Assembly (NCBI GenBank): GCA_011522905.1
Contig: WTIB01000291.1
Location: 1-7,856 of the forward strand
Direction of reading: 5' to 3'
DNA: 7,856 nt
Source of the DNA: Crocinitomicaceae bacterium
GTDB taxonomy: Bacteria > Bacteroidota > Bacteroidia > Flavobacteriales_D > Crocinitomicaceae
The stretch's first letter is position 1. Each line of letters opens with the position of its first letter. The notes beneath the pieces are model-generated. The model worked only from the letters and a program-made list of their open reading frames with translations. It was not told the DNA's origin and did not search any database. The translations under genes and the position numbers were made by a program. Positions 1 to 6,428 of this stretch are shown here, piece after piece.

Positions 1-9
1 ATGTAGTAG

Positions 10-41
10 CAAATATAGGCTTTAATATGTAAAATCACAAA
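10..41 (-). promoter_or_regulatory. Leftward housekeeping promoter (TTTG-N20-TATATTTG)
   Basis: Read on the minus strand, the sequence has TTTG (plus-strand CAAA at 38-41), a 20-nt spacer, then TATATTTG (plus-strand CAAATATA at 10-17). This fits the known Bacteroidota sigma-A consensus, TTTG at -33 and TAnnTTTG at -7, with the usual spacing of about 19-20. Transcription would begin within a few bases of the left edge and leave the window. A divergently transcribed gene therefore probably lies just outside, sharing this regulatory region with the tlpA-like operon. The motif match is seen; the unseen gene is inferred. Confidence 0.6.
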
Positions 42-55
42 ATGTCAACAAATTC

Positions 56-104
56 AATGCCAAATAAAAAGCATTATATTTTTGTTTAATTTTGGCTTGG
101 CATT
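56..104. repeat. Inverted repeat in the upstream region of the tlpA-like operon
   Basis: AATGCCAA at 56-63 and TTGGCATT at 97-104 form a perfect 8-bp inverted repeat with a 33-bp spacer. A second overlapping pair is CAAATAAAA at 61-69 and TTTTATTTG at 103-111. The right arms coincide with the candidate sigma-54 -24 and -12 boxes. They could be an activator or repressor operator, or simply a by-product of AT-rich composition. No U-rich tract or compact loop supports a terminator. Confidence 0.3.
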
Positions 105-111
105 TTATTTG
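77..111 (+). promoter_or_regulatory. Alternative housekeeping-type promoter elements for the tlpA-like operon
   Basis: TATTTTTG at 77-84 matches TAnnTTTG but has no good TTTG about 20 nt upstream. Alternatively, TTTG at 81-84 sits 19 nt before TTTATTTG (104-111), which has the right spacing but lacks the conserved A of the -7 element. Both are imperfect. They are listed because the stronger sigma-54-like match overlaps them and only mapping of the transcript start would separate the options. Confidence 0.25.
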
Positions 112-114
112 CTT
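97..114 (+). promoter_or_regulatory. Candidate sigma-54 (-24/-12) promoter
   Basis: TTGGCATT at 97-104 and TTTGCTT at 108-114 place the invariant GG (99-100) exactly 12 nt before the invariant GC (111-112). This is the fixed spacing of the sigma-54 consensus TGGCAC-N5-TTGCW. TGGCA, TTGC and the following T all match; only the less conserved bases after TGGCA differ. The predicted start is near position 124, about 12 nt before the ATG of the tlpA-like gene. Sigma-54 promoters need an AAA+ enhancer-binding activator, and no such gene is in this window. The motif is seen; its use by RpoN is inferred. Confidence 0.45.
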
Positions 115-135
115 AGAACGAAATAAATCTTAATT

Positions 136-642
136 ATGAAATTATCAATTGTCACATTATTTTGCTTTTTAATTGGTTTGTCTTTCGCACAAGAAGAAGC
201 CAAAAACAACATGAAAAAGCTACCCTCAGTCGTCCTTAAAGACCTTAAGGGCAAATCTGTAAATACTGCCGAAATGGGTTTTGAAGGCCCTATAATCATT
301 AGCTTTTGGGCCACCTGGTGCTCTCCATGTAAAAAAGAATTAAACACTATTCATGACTTATACCCCGATTGGCAAGATGAAACTGAGGTTACTCTTGTTG
401 CTGTTTCAATAGATGATGAGAAAACCAAAGCTAGAGTTTCTCCCTATGTGAATGCCAAGGCATGGGACTTTGAGATTTTGTTAGATCCAAATGGTGATTT
501 TAAGCGCGCGATGGGGGTTAATAATGTGCCTCATACATTTCTGATTGATACTGAAGGAAATATTGTATATTCACACAACAATTATGCGCCTGGTGATGAA
601 GATGAATTGTATGAACACGTGCTGGAACTTGGCTCGAATTAA
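136..642 (+). CDS. Secreted TlpA-family thioredoxin-fold thiol-disulfide oxidoreductase
   Basis: This 168-residue protein has an N-terminal signal peptide (MKLSIVTLFCFLIGLSFA, likely cut near residue 18) and one thioredoxin-like domain covering about residues 28-165. The active site is WATWCSPCKK, with the CxxC cysteines at C62 and C65, and the expected cis-proline lies in NNVPHTF (P132). The 'VAVSIDD' strand is typical of TlpA/ResA/AhpC-TSA relatives. Such proteins act in the periplasm or outside the cytoplasmic membrane, usually as reductases of protein disulfides (cytochrome c maturation, resupply of thiol enzymes). C62, C65 and signal-peptide C10 are its only cysteines. It is the first gene of an operon, 7 bp ahead of the outer-membrane barrel gene, behind a sigma-54-like promoter. 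Family and export are well supported. The client is unknown; the co-encoded barrel or Omp28-type lipoprotein are natural candidates by inference. Confidence 0.93.
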   Translation: MKLSIVTLFCFLIGLSFAQEEAKNNMKKLPSVVLKDLKGKSVNTAEMGFEGPIIISFWATWCSPCKKELNTIHDLYPDWQDETEVTLVAVSIDDEKTKARVSPYVNAKAWDFEILLDPNGDFKRAMGVNNVPHTFLIDTEGNIVYSHNNYAPGDEDELYEHVLELGSN

Positions 643-649
643 CACTTAC

Positions 650-2317
650 ATGAAAATAAAGTTATTTCTTTTAGCTCCCTTAATTTTGGGGGCTTCTTTT
701 TTATTTGCTCAAGGTACAATTAGTGGAAATGCAGAGAGTACCTTTCAGTACCTCAATGAAGATACCGTCATTGGAGCAAATCAACCTCCCTCTAAAGCAT
801 TAATTAATTCTTACATGAATGTTTTTTATACCAACGGGAATTTCAAGGCTGGGATGAGGTTAGAATCATATTTGCCAAGGATACAAGGTTATCCAAACCG
901 ATTCGATGGTACTGGTCTTGGAATGCGGTATGTTGGTTATGCAAATGATTTTGTAGATGTGACTTTGGGTTCTTTTTACGAACAATTTGGCGCTGGTCTT
1001 TCATTACGAGCCTATGAGGATAGAGCCCTTGGATATGATAATTTACTTGACGGAGCTCGAATTATCGTAAAACCCAAAAAAGGAATCGTTTTAAAAGGCG
1101 TTTATGGATACCAAAGACTTTCTTTTCAGGAGGGAAGGATTGTTCATGGAGACGGTATCGTTCGCGGAATGGATGCGGAGGTTCATTTGAATGAAGTTTT
1201 CAAAAAAATGGAAAGCTCATCATTAGACCTAACCATGGGAGCCTCATTTGTAAGTAAGTATCAAAAGGATGACAATTCAACACTGATTCTACCCGAAAAT
1301 GTGGGAGCTTATGGTGGAAGAATAAAAGCGTTATACAAAAACTTTTATCTAGATGCAGAGTTCATACAAAAAGAACAAGATCCAAGTAATGATAATGGCA
1401 ATATATACAATTACGGGCACGCCAGTGTTTTTAATATGAGCTACACGAGAAAAGGTCTAGGGATATTAATTTCTGGAAAATCCGTAGATAATATGAGCTA
1501 TCGATCTGATCGAACAAAGGACCTTCAGGATGTCTTTATTAATTTTCTGCCAGCATTAAATAAAACACATACATATAATCTTGTTGCTACACTATATCCC
1601 TACGCTACTCAACCTGTCGGGGAGGTCGCTTATCAGGCAGACATCATGTATACTTTTCTTCGGAAAACAAAATTAGGCGGGAAATACGGAACTACAATTG
1701 GCTTTAATTATTCGACAACCTATCAGCCAAAAATGATTGCTAATTCGAATTATCCATCTGACTCAACAGGAATTGCCTATAAAGCAACTCCTTTTGTTAT
1801 GAGTGATAGCTTATACTGGCAAGATATTAACGTAAATATTTCTAAAAAATTCAGTAAAAAATTCTCCGCAATTGCGAGTTACTATAATATTCAAATTAAT
1901 AATGATGTTGCGAAAATATCAAATGACGCTCAAGGCATTATAAATGCTCATATTGGTGTACTTGAAATGTTGTTTAAGCTTAAACCCAAGCATTCTATAA
2001 GAACAGAGCTTCAAGGATTATTCGTCCAGAAAAAAGACGGTGTTATAAATGATAAAGGAAATTGGATTACAGCCTTAGTTGAATATACAATTTCTCCTCA
2101 CTATTTTTTCAGCTTTATGAATCAATACAATTATGGAAATCCCGACAAAGAAAAAAGAGTCAATTATCCTATAATGACTTGCGGTTATATCAAAGGCTCA
2201 ACACGATTTACGGTTTCATATGGCCGACAAAGAGCTGGATTATTCTGTGTTGGTGGTGTTTGTCGTTTTGTGCCGGCAAACAATGGTCTCACCTTAAGTT
2301 TTACTCAAAGTTTTTAA
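650..2317 (+). CDS. DUF6029-like outer-membrane beta-barrel protein with C-terminal CX4C motif
   Basis: The ATG at 650 was chosen because it directly begins a signal peptide (MKIKLFLLAPLILGASFLFAQ). An in-frame extension up to 545 would only overlap the tlpA-like gene with non-signal sequence. The 555-residue product has many alternating aromatic/hydrophobic strands and ends in a terminal phenylalanine (LSFTQSF), as outer-membrane barrels do. It resembles the uncharacterised Bacteroidota DUF6029 family, an assignment from memory of length, context and the C-terminal motif. The mature protein has only three cysteines, C511 (MTCGY), C533 and C538 (FCVGGVCRFVP), all near the C-terminus. This suggests a disulfide, a redox switch or a metal site. 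It sits between two thioredoxin-fold genes, 7 bp after the first and 1 bp before the second, so co-translation is likely. The molecular function is unknown; a channel or redox client are both possible. Confidence 0.85.
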   Translation: MKIKLFLLAPLILGASFLFAQGTISGNAESTFQYLNEDTVIGANQPPSKALINSYMNVFYTNGNFKAGMRLESYLPRIQGYPNRFDGTGLGMRYVGYANDFVDVTLGSFYEQFGAGLSLRAYEDRALGYDNLLDGARIIVKPKKGIVLKGVYGYQRLSFQEGRIVHGDGIVRGMDAEVHLNEVFKKMESSSLDLTMGASFVSKYQKDDNSTLILPENVGAYGGRIKALYKNFYLDAEFIQKEQDPSNDNGNIYNYGHASVFNMSYTRKGLGILISGKSVDNMSYRSDRTKDLQDVFINFLPALNKTHTYNLVATLYPYATQPVGEVAYQADIMYTFLRKTKLGGKYGTTIGFNYSTTYQPKMIANSNYPSDSTGIAYKATPFVMSDSLYWQDINVNISKKFSKKFSAIASYYNIQINNDVAKISNDAQGIINAHIGVLEMLFKLKPKHSIRTELQGLFVQKKDGVINDKGNWITALVEYTISPHYFFSFMNQYNYGNPDKEKRVNYPIMTCGYIKGSTRFTVSYGRQRAGLFCVGGVCRFVPANNGLTLSFTQSF

Positions 2318-2318
2318 T

Positions 2319-3245
2319 ATGCGTTTACTACTATTTATTTTTCTTTTTGGGTTTTTATTTGTTTCATGTGATCATGTGAAGAACCCATATCCACCCGAGG
2401 TAAATCTTGAACTCGATACAACTTTATATCCGGGTCTTTGGTCTGATTATATAAATGAATGGCCTGTTTTTTCTGAAAACACCAATACCAACAGAAATGT
2501 ATTAATTGAAGATTTTACGGGTCATAAATGTGTGTTCTGTCCTGCAGCTGCGGATCTTGCCCATGCATTGCACGAGGCTGACCCTTCAAGGGTGTACATT
2601 GCTTCCATTCATGCCGGACCGGACGGAATTGGAGATTTTCAATCAGTTTCGCCTCCCGATTACCCTTTGGATTTCACAAACCCTGAAGGAGTAGAAATCG
2701 GTTTGTATTTTGGGGAAAATGATGGGGGCTTCCCAGGAAATCCTAGGGGAACTGTGAATAGATTTAACAATGGAACTATTTTTCAAAGTCCAACACAATG
2801 GACAAGTATGGTAAACGATCAATTAAGCTCAAATAATTTGAAAATTAATATTCAATCTGAGCTCAATTATTATGAAGAAACTAAAGGGGCATTTTTACAT
2901 GTTGAACTCGATCCGGTTGATGCGAATGTTTCTGAAAATTTGGGAATTACAGTATATCTGCTTGAAGATTCTTTAGTCGGCGACCAAAAAATGAGTGATA
3001 ATTCCCATAACTCAAACTACATCCATCGTGATATTCATCGTGGAAATTTAAATGCCAGTGCTTTTGGTAGACCTGTGTCGAGTGAGGATTTAATTGGAGA
3101 CAAATATTATATCAACTATAGCTTTATTGTGCCAAACCAATTAGATGGACAATACAATGCATCCAATATGCATTTATTGATCTACGCCTTCAATACGGAA
3201 ACCTGGGAAATTTATCAGGTAATTAAGCAAAAGATAGTGCCCTAG
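2319..3245 (+). CDS. Omp28-related outer-membrane lipoprotein with thioredoxin-like CxxC
   Basis: This 308-residue protein opens with a hydrophobic signal and a lipobox ending FVSC, giving C17 as the likely lipidated residue. The Omp28-type core begins near residue 60 with VLIEDFTGHKCVFCPAAA, where C71 and C74 form a CxxC after a thioredoxin-like first strand. C17, C71 and C74 are the only cysteines. Later segments (EVEIGLYFG-like region, 'FPGNPRGTVNR' near residues 137-147, and the C-terminal beta-rich part) fit the Omp28 family known from Porphyromonas and other Bacteroidota. Porphyromonas Omp28 has been described as a surface protein with possible adhesin properties; the CxxC suggests thiol exchange, but that activity is inferred here. 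It starts 1 bp after the barrel gene's stop codon, so the two products are probably made together and may act as a complex at the outer membrane. No terminator hairpin is visible in the 89 bp after it. Confidence 0.88.
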   Translation: MRLLLFIFLFGFLFVSCDHVKNPYPPEVNLELDTTLYPGLWSDYINEWPVFSENTNTNRNVLIEDFTGHKCVFCPAAADLAHALHEADPSRVYIASIHAGPDGIGDFQSVSPPDYPLDFTNPEGVEIGLYFGENDGGFPGNPRGTVNRFNNGTIFQSPTQWTSMVNDQLSSNNLKINIQSELNYYEETKGAFLHVELDPVDANVSENLGITVYLLEDSLVGDQKMSDNSHNSNYIHRDIHRGNLNASAFGRPVSSEDLIGDKYYINYSFIVPNQLDGQYNASNMHLLIYAFNTETWEIYQVIKQKIVP

Positions 3246-3309
3246 GCTACTTTAACTAAATTTTAACGATTCCTTCAGTATTTCATTCTTTTTTGATTTT
3301 TTAAAAGCA

Positions 3310-3317
3310 TATATTTG
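3310..3317 (+). promoter_or_regulatory. Candidate -7 element (TATATTTG) for rpoN
   Basis: TATATTTG is an exact TAnnTTTG match 17 nt before the rpoN ATG. The -33 side is weak: the nearest TTTG (3292-3295) leaves a 14-nt spacer, shorter than usual. Together with the 89-bp gap after the Omp28-type gene, it suggests rpoN has its own housekeeping promoter. Read-through from the upstream operon is not excluded because no terminator is seen. Confidence 0.4.
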
Positions 3318-3334
3318 GATATATATAGTAAACT

Positions 3335-4774
3335 ATGGCTTTAAGGCAACAACTTTCTCAAAAACTCGAACAAAGGCTGTCTCCTCAACAGATTCAGCTC
3401 ATGAAGTTGTTGCAGGTTCCTACGATGGAGCTTGACCAAAGAATCAAACAAGAAATAGAAGAAAATCCTGCACTTGAGGAGGGTAAAGACCATGATGATG
3501 ATGATTTTTCAAATGAGGAGTCTTTTGAAGAAGGAGACGGGGAAGAATTTGATATTTCTGATTATTTGGACGATGATGTTGCAGATTATAAAACCAAATC
3601 AAGCAACCATTCCAAGGATGATGATGATAAAGTAATTCCTTTTTCTGGAGGTCATACCTTTCGGGAAAGACTATCTGACCAGCTTCAATTATTCACATTG
3701 GATGATAATCAAAAAATTATTGCGAGTGTACTTATTGGTAATCTCGATGAAGCAGGTTATTTGAATAGGGATGTTGAGGCTATTGTTGATGACTTGGCTT
3801 TTTCTATGAACGTTCAAACGACTGAAGGAGAAATAATTGAAGTCTTAAAGATGATTCAAGAGCTCGATCCAGCTGGGATTGGAGCTAGAGATCTTCAGGA
3901 GTGCCTGTTGATTCAAATCAATAGAAAACAGGATGGAAATATTTCCCGATTTACAGCAAAAAAAATTCTTGAGAATCATTTTGAAGAGTTTACGAAAAAG
4001 CATTACGATAAAATTTCAAAAAAACTTGAGATTAGTGATGATGACTTAAAAGAGGCGATGAAAGAAATTCTAAAGCTTAACCCTAAACCCGGGGGGTCTT
4101 CAAAGAGTTCAAGTAAAAACTTTCAACAAATTATCCCTGACTTTATCATTACGGAAAATGAGGGAAGATTAGAGCTTGTTTTGAATTCTCGAAATGCTCC
4201 TGAGCTGAGGATAAGTAAAGAATATGAAAACATGCTTCGTTCCTACTCAGAAGGAGCAAAAACCTCCAAGTCAGAAAAAGACGCCGTAAGCTTTGTTAGA
4301 CAAAAATTGGATAATGCCAAATGGTTTATTGATGCAATTCGTCAAAGGCAACACACATTGTTAATGACAATGACAGCAATTATGCAATACCAAGAGCAAT
4401 ATTTCATAACTGGTGATGAAACCAAGTTAAAACCGATGATTCTAAAAGACATTGCTGACATTGTCAATCTTGATATCTCAACCGTTTCACGTGTTGCCAA
4501 CAGTAAATATGTACAGACTCATTTTGGTATATTATCTCTAAAATATTTTTTTTCAGAGTCTTTATCTACTGATAGTGGAGAAGAGGTTTCAACAAGAGAA
4601 GTGAAAAAAATATTGGCAGACGCCGTAGATTCTGAAAATAAAAAAACTCCGCTAACGGATGAAAAATTAATGATTCTTCTCAGGGAAAAGGGATATAACA
4701 TTGCAAGAAGAACCGTAGCGAAATATAGGGAACAGTTGAATATCCCAGTCGCTCGAATGAGAAAGGAATTATGA
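3335..4774 (+). CDS. rpoN: RNA polymerase sigma-54 factor RpoN
   Basis: This 479-residue protein matches the usual RpoN length and layout. Region I (about 1-50) is glutamine/leucine-rich (LRQQLSQKLEQRLSPQQIQ) and is the part that meets enhancer-binding activators and blocks open-complex formation. Region II (about 51-100) is a very acidic linker with two Asp runs (HDDDD at 53-57, DDDD at 95-98). Core-RNA-polymerase binding follows (about 105-310). The DNA-binding part includes the helix-turn-helix around residues 372-391 (DIADIVNLDISTVSRVANSK) and the diagnostic RpoN box ARRTVAKYRE at 457-466, which reads the -24 element. RpoN directs core polymerase to -24/-12 promoters and needs AAA+ activators. 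The stop codon overlaps the next ATG by ATGA, so the following membrane-protein gene is probably translationally coupled. A candidate target promoter lies 3.2 kb upstream at 97-114. Confidence 0.98.
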   Translation: MALRQQLSQKLEQRLSPQQIQLMKLLQVPTMELDQRIKQEIEENPALEEGKDHDDDDFSNEESFEEGDGEEFDISDYLDDDVADYKTKSSNHSKDDDDKVIPFSGGHTFRERLSDQLQLFTLDDNQKIIASVLIGNLDEAGYLNRDVEAIVDDLAFSMNVQTTEGEIIEVLKMIQELDPAGIGARDLQECLLIQINRKQDGNISRFTAKKILENHFEEFTKKHYDKISKKLEISDDDLKEAMKEILKLNPKPGGSSKSSSKNFQQIIPDFIITENEGRLELVLNSRNAPELRISKEYENMLRSYSEGAKTSKSEKDAVSFVRQKLDNAKWFIDAIRQRQHTLLMTMTAIMQYQEQYFITGDETKLKPMILKDIADIVNLDISTVSRVANSKYVQTHFGILSLKYFFSESLSTDSGEEVSTREVKKILADAVDSENKKTPLTDEKLMILLREKGYNIARRTVAKYREQLNIPVARMRKEL

Positions 4775-5430
4775 TGGTCTCATTTGCAAAATTCATCTCA
4801 TGGATTTTCCTGCCTTTATTTATTCCTTTAATTGCACTTTTCCTTACAATGTATATTCCTTCGGAAGAAAAAGATTTAAGTAATCCTTCTCTGTTTTTTT
4901 TGGCTGACGAAATTAAAAATCAATTGATTCTTCTATTTTTTATTTTTGGAACATTGGCTCCGGGTTTCTCTTTCATACTTATGTATAGAAGACAACTTAT
5001 AAGCACCATTGAAATGGACGAAAAAACAGAAAGGGTAATTCCATTATTGATTGTTTTTTCATATAGCCTTATTTTATTTCTACTCTTTTTATTTAAAGCT
5101 CCTAATGGAGTTTTACCAAAATATATTTATGCTCTACCTCTTTCTGGTGCAGTAATTTCAATTATTTATGTGGTTATCAATCACTGGACAAAAATATCAT
5201 TACATGCGGCTGGAGGAGGCATATTATGTGGCTATTTATGTGCCTTTGGGATACAGCAATTAAACTTTGATTACCGCATTATTTTAATTGGCTTCATTAT
5301 TTCTGGATTAGTGATGTTTGCTCGATTGGCTTTAAACAAACATTCGCCATTTCAGGTGTATTTGGGATGGAATATTGCTTTTGCAATTGCATTTATATGC
5401 AACTTGTATTATCCTTTTAACTTAATTTAG
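4771..5430 (+). CDS. Polytopic membrane protein, divergent PAP2-like (phosphatidic acid phosphatase-type)
   Basis: This 219-residue protein has six or seven hydrophobic helices (about 8-29, 50-70, 90-108, 117-136, 144-162, 169-184, 195-213) and no cleavable signal peptide. It shows a degenerate PAP2 pattern: K85-x2-R88-x2-P91 in place of KxxxxxxRP, SLHA (S143, H145) in place of PSGH, and AR185LALNKH191SP, where Arg and His keep the exact spacing of SRxxxxxH. The position normally holding the final Asp is V195 (HSPFQV). PAP2 enzymes dephosphorylate lipid phosphates such as phosphatidate, undecaprenyl pyrophosphate or lipid A. The changed motifs leave activity uncertain. The ATG at 4771 overlaps the rpoN stop; a second ATG at 4774 is an equally possible start. 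The 3' end overlaps the convergent hydrolase gene by 9 bp. Gene reality is near certain; the family call is moderate. Confidence 0.65.
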   Translation: MMVSFAKFISWIFLPLFIPLIALFLTMYIPSEEKDLSNPSLFFLADEIKNQLILLFFIFGTLAPGFSFILMYRRQLISTIEMDEKTERVIPLLIVFSYSLILFLLFLFKAPNGVLPKYIYALPLSGAVISIIYVVINHWTKISLHAAGGGILCGYLCAFGIQQLNFDYRIILIGFIISGLVMFARLALNKHSPFQVYLGWNIAFAIAFICNLYYPFNLI

Positions 5431-6249
5431 AAGCTTATTCATCCACTCCATTTCATAATTAAAAATTTCTTGCTTTTCAGGTTCGTTATGAAGCTCGTGA
5501 TATAATCCATCCCACATCTTAAGATGAACATTCTCTCCTGCGTTTGAGGCAAATTCTTGACTTCCTTTTGGTGAAGTAAGTCTATCCTCCATGCCATGCA
5601 TTACGAGTAAAGGTGTTTTAATTTCATTCGCATGATCAATAACATACTGACCTGCAAAATGTACATTAATAAAAAATGCCGAAGTAATCCGATCATGAAC
5701 CAGTTCATCATTTTCATATTTCCGAATGACCTCCTTATTTCTCGATAGCGCATCTAATTCAAGCTCTGTTGGTTGCGACAAGGTGGGCCAAATACTTGAG
5801 CTCAATTTTGCAAGTATAATTTTCCATTTAGGAGGCTCGAATCCTAATTTCAAATATGCTCCAGTTACAATAGCACCACAAATGCTATTCGGCTTTCTGA
5901 GCAAAAAATTCAGTACCAAGTTGCCACCCATACTGTGCCCAAATAAAAAAATAGGTAGGGACGGGTAATCCTTCTTTACTTGAGTGTAGACTCGTTCTAT
6001 ATCATCCATTAGGAAATCATATCCTGGAGTATGCCCTCTTTTGCCCTCAGATAAGCCGTGTCCTCGAATGTCAAAAGAAATTACGGTATAACCTTCATTC
6101 GTGTAGAAATCTGCCATTTCCATGTATCTCATCGAATGCTCTCCCATTCCATGAGTTATGATCATCACCCCTTTTTCACTTTTTAAGTAATTAGAAAACG
6201 TGGCTATTTTCAATCCGTCTTTCGACAATATAGATGTGTATTCTTTCAT
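5422..6249 (-). CDS. Alpha/beta hydrolase, monoacylglycerol lipase / lysophospholipase type
   Basis: This 275-residue protein has the full serine-hydrolase architecture. The oxyanion-hole loop is HGMGEH (33-38), the second conserved loop is FDIRGHGLSEG (59-69), the nucleophile elbow is GHSMGG with S106, the acid is D222 (MEDRLTSP), and the histidine is H251 (LYHELHNE). Residues about 130-200 form the cap region over the active site. The order, spacing and length match bacterial monoacylglycerol lipases (PldB-like Hydrolase_4 group), which cleave monoglycerides or lysophospholipids to free fatty acids. There is no signal peptide, so it is probably cytoplasmic. It is transcribed alone and leftward, convergent with the PAP2-like gene, and its last codons overlap that gene's end. 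Both proteins belong to lipid-acting families, which may be coincidence. Exact substrate preference cannot be read from sequence. Confidence 0.92.
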   Translation of the reverse strand: MKEYTSILSKDGLKIATFSNYLKSEKGVMIITHGMGEHSMRYMEMADFYTNEGYTVISFDIRGHGLSEGKRGHTPGYDFLMDDIERVYTQVKKDYPSLPIFLFGHSMGGNLVLNFLLRKPNSICGAIVTGAYLKLGFEPPKWKIILAKLSSSIWPTLSQPTELELDALSRNKEVIRKYENDELVHDRITSAFFINVHFAGQYVIDHANEIKTPLLVMHGMEDRLTSPKGSQEFASNAGENVHLKMWDGLYHELHNEPEKQEIFNYEMEWMNKLLN

Positions 6250-6328
6250 AAATAGATTTAGGTATTTAAGATACTAAAATGATCATTTAACAAATAATTA
6301 TTTCAAAAAATCATTGATTTAAGTTGCA

Positions 6329-6399
6329 AATAAATAAGTAGTGATGAAGCCATAAATTGGAAAATCAATTAGTTAATGTCATTTTTACACTTATTTATT
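6329..6399. repeat. AT-rich 11-bp inverted repeat in the divergent intergenic region
   Basis: AATAAATAAGT at 6329-6339 and ACTTATTTATT at 6389-6399 are perfect reverse complements separated by 49 bp. The right arm ends one base before the candidate -7 element of the lectin gene. A second small palindrome, AAATCA-T-TGATTT, lies at 6308-6320. The 179-bp space between the hydrolase and lectin genes (6250-6428) holds nothing else recognisable: no ORF, RNA gene or terminator. The arms could be an operator, but AT-rich DNA produces such repeats by chance. Confidence 0.3.
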
Positions 6400-6400
6400 A

Positions 6401-6408
6401 TATCTTCG
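6401..6408 (+). promoter_or_regulatory. Candidate -7 element (TATCTTCG) for the lectin-domain gene
   Basis: TATCTTCG matches TAnnTTTG at seven of eight positions and lies 20 nt before the TTG start at 6429. This predicts a very short leader, as is common in Bacteroidota. No convincing TTTG is found 19-20 nt upstream, so the call rests on the -7 box and position only. The in-frame TAA at 6423-6425 follows it. Confidence 0.4.
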
Positions 6409-6428
6409 TAATCCTAAAACTATAACTC

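Noticed and set aside
105..347. Minus-strand ORF of 80 residues overlapping the start of the tlpA-like gene
   Set aside because: It lies antisense to a well-supported signal peptide and active site, and its translation shows no recognisable domain.
545..649. Possible upstream in-frame start of the barrel gene
   Set aside because: It would add 35 residues overlapping the tlpA-like coding region and bury a clear signal peptide that begins at 650.
2506..2694. Short plus-strand ORF inside the Omp28-type gene
   Set aside because: Out-of-frame shadow of a protein with a lipobox and CxxC; no start context or domain of its own.
3246..3334. Possible terminator between the Omp28-type gene and rpoN
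   Set aside because: There are T-runs but no stem-loop before them, so an intrinsic terminator cannot be supported.
3491..3632. GAT-rich repeats (3491-3507 and 3616-3632), the second giving DDDDK in the protein
   Set aside because: They encode the acidic linker normal for RpoN region II. The resemblance to a protease tag is coincidental low complexity.
5726..5968. Plus-strand ORF of 80 residues inside the hydrolase gene
   Set aside because: Antisense to the cap and nucleophile-elbow region of a complete alpha/beta hydrolase; no independent evidence.
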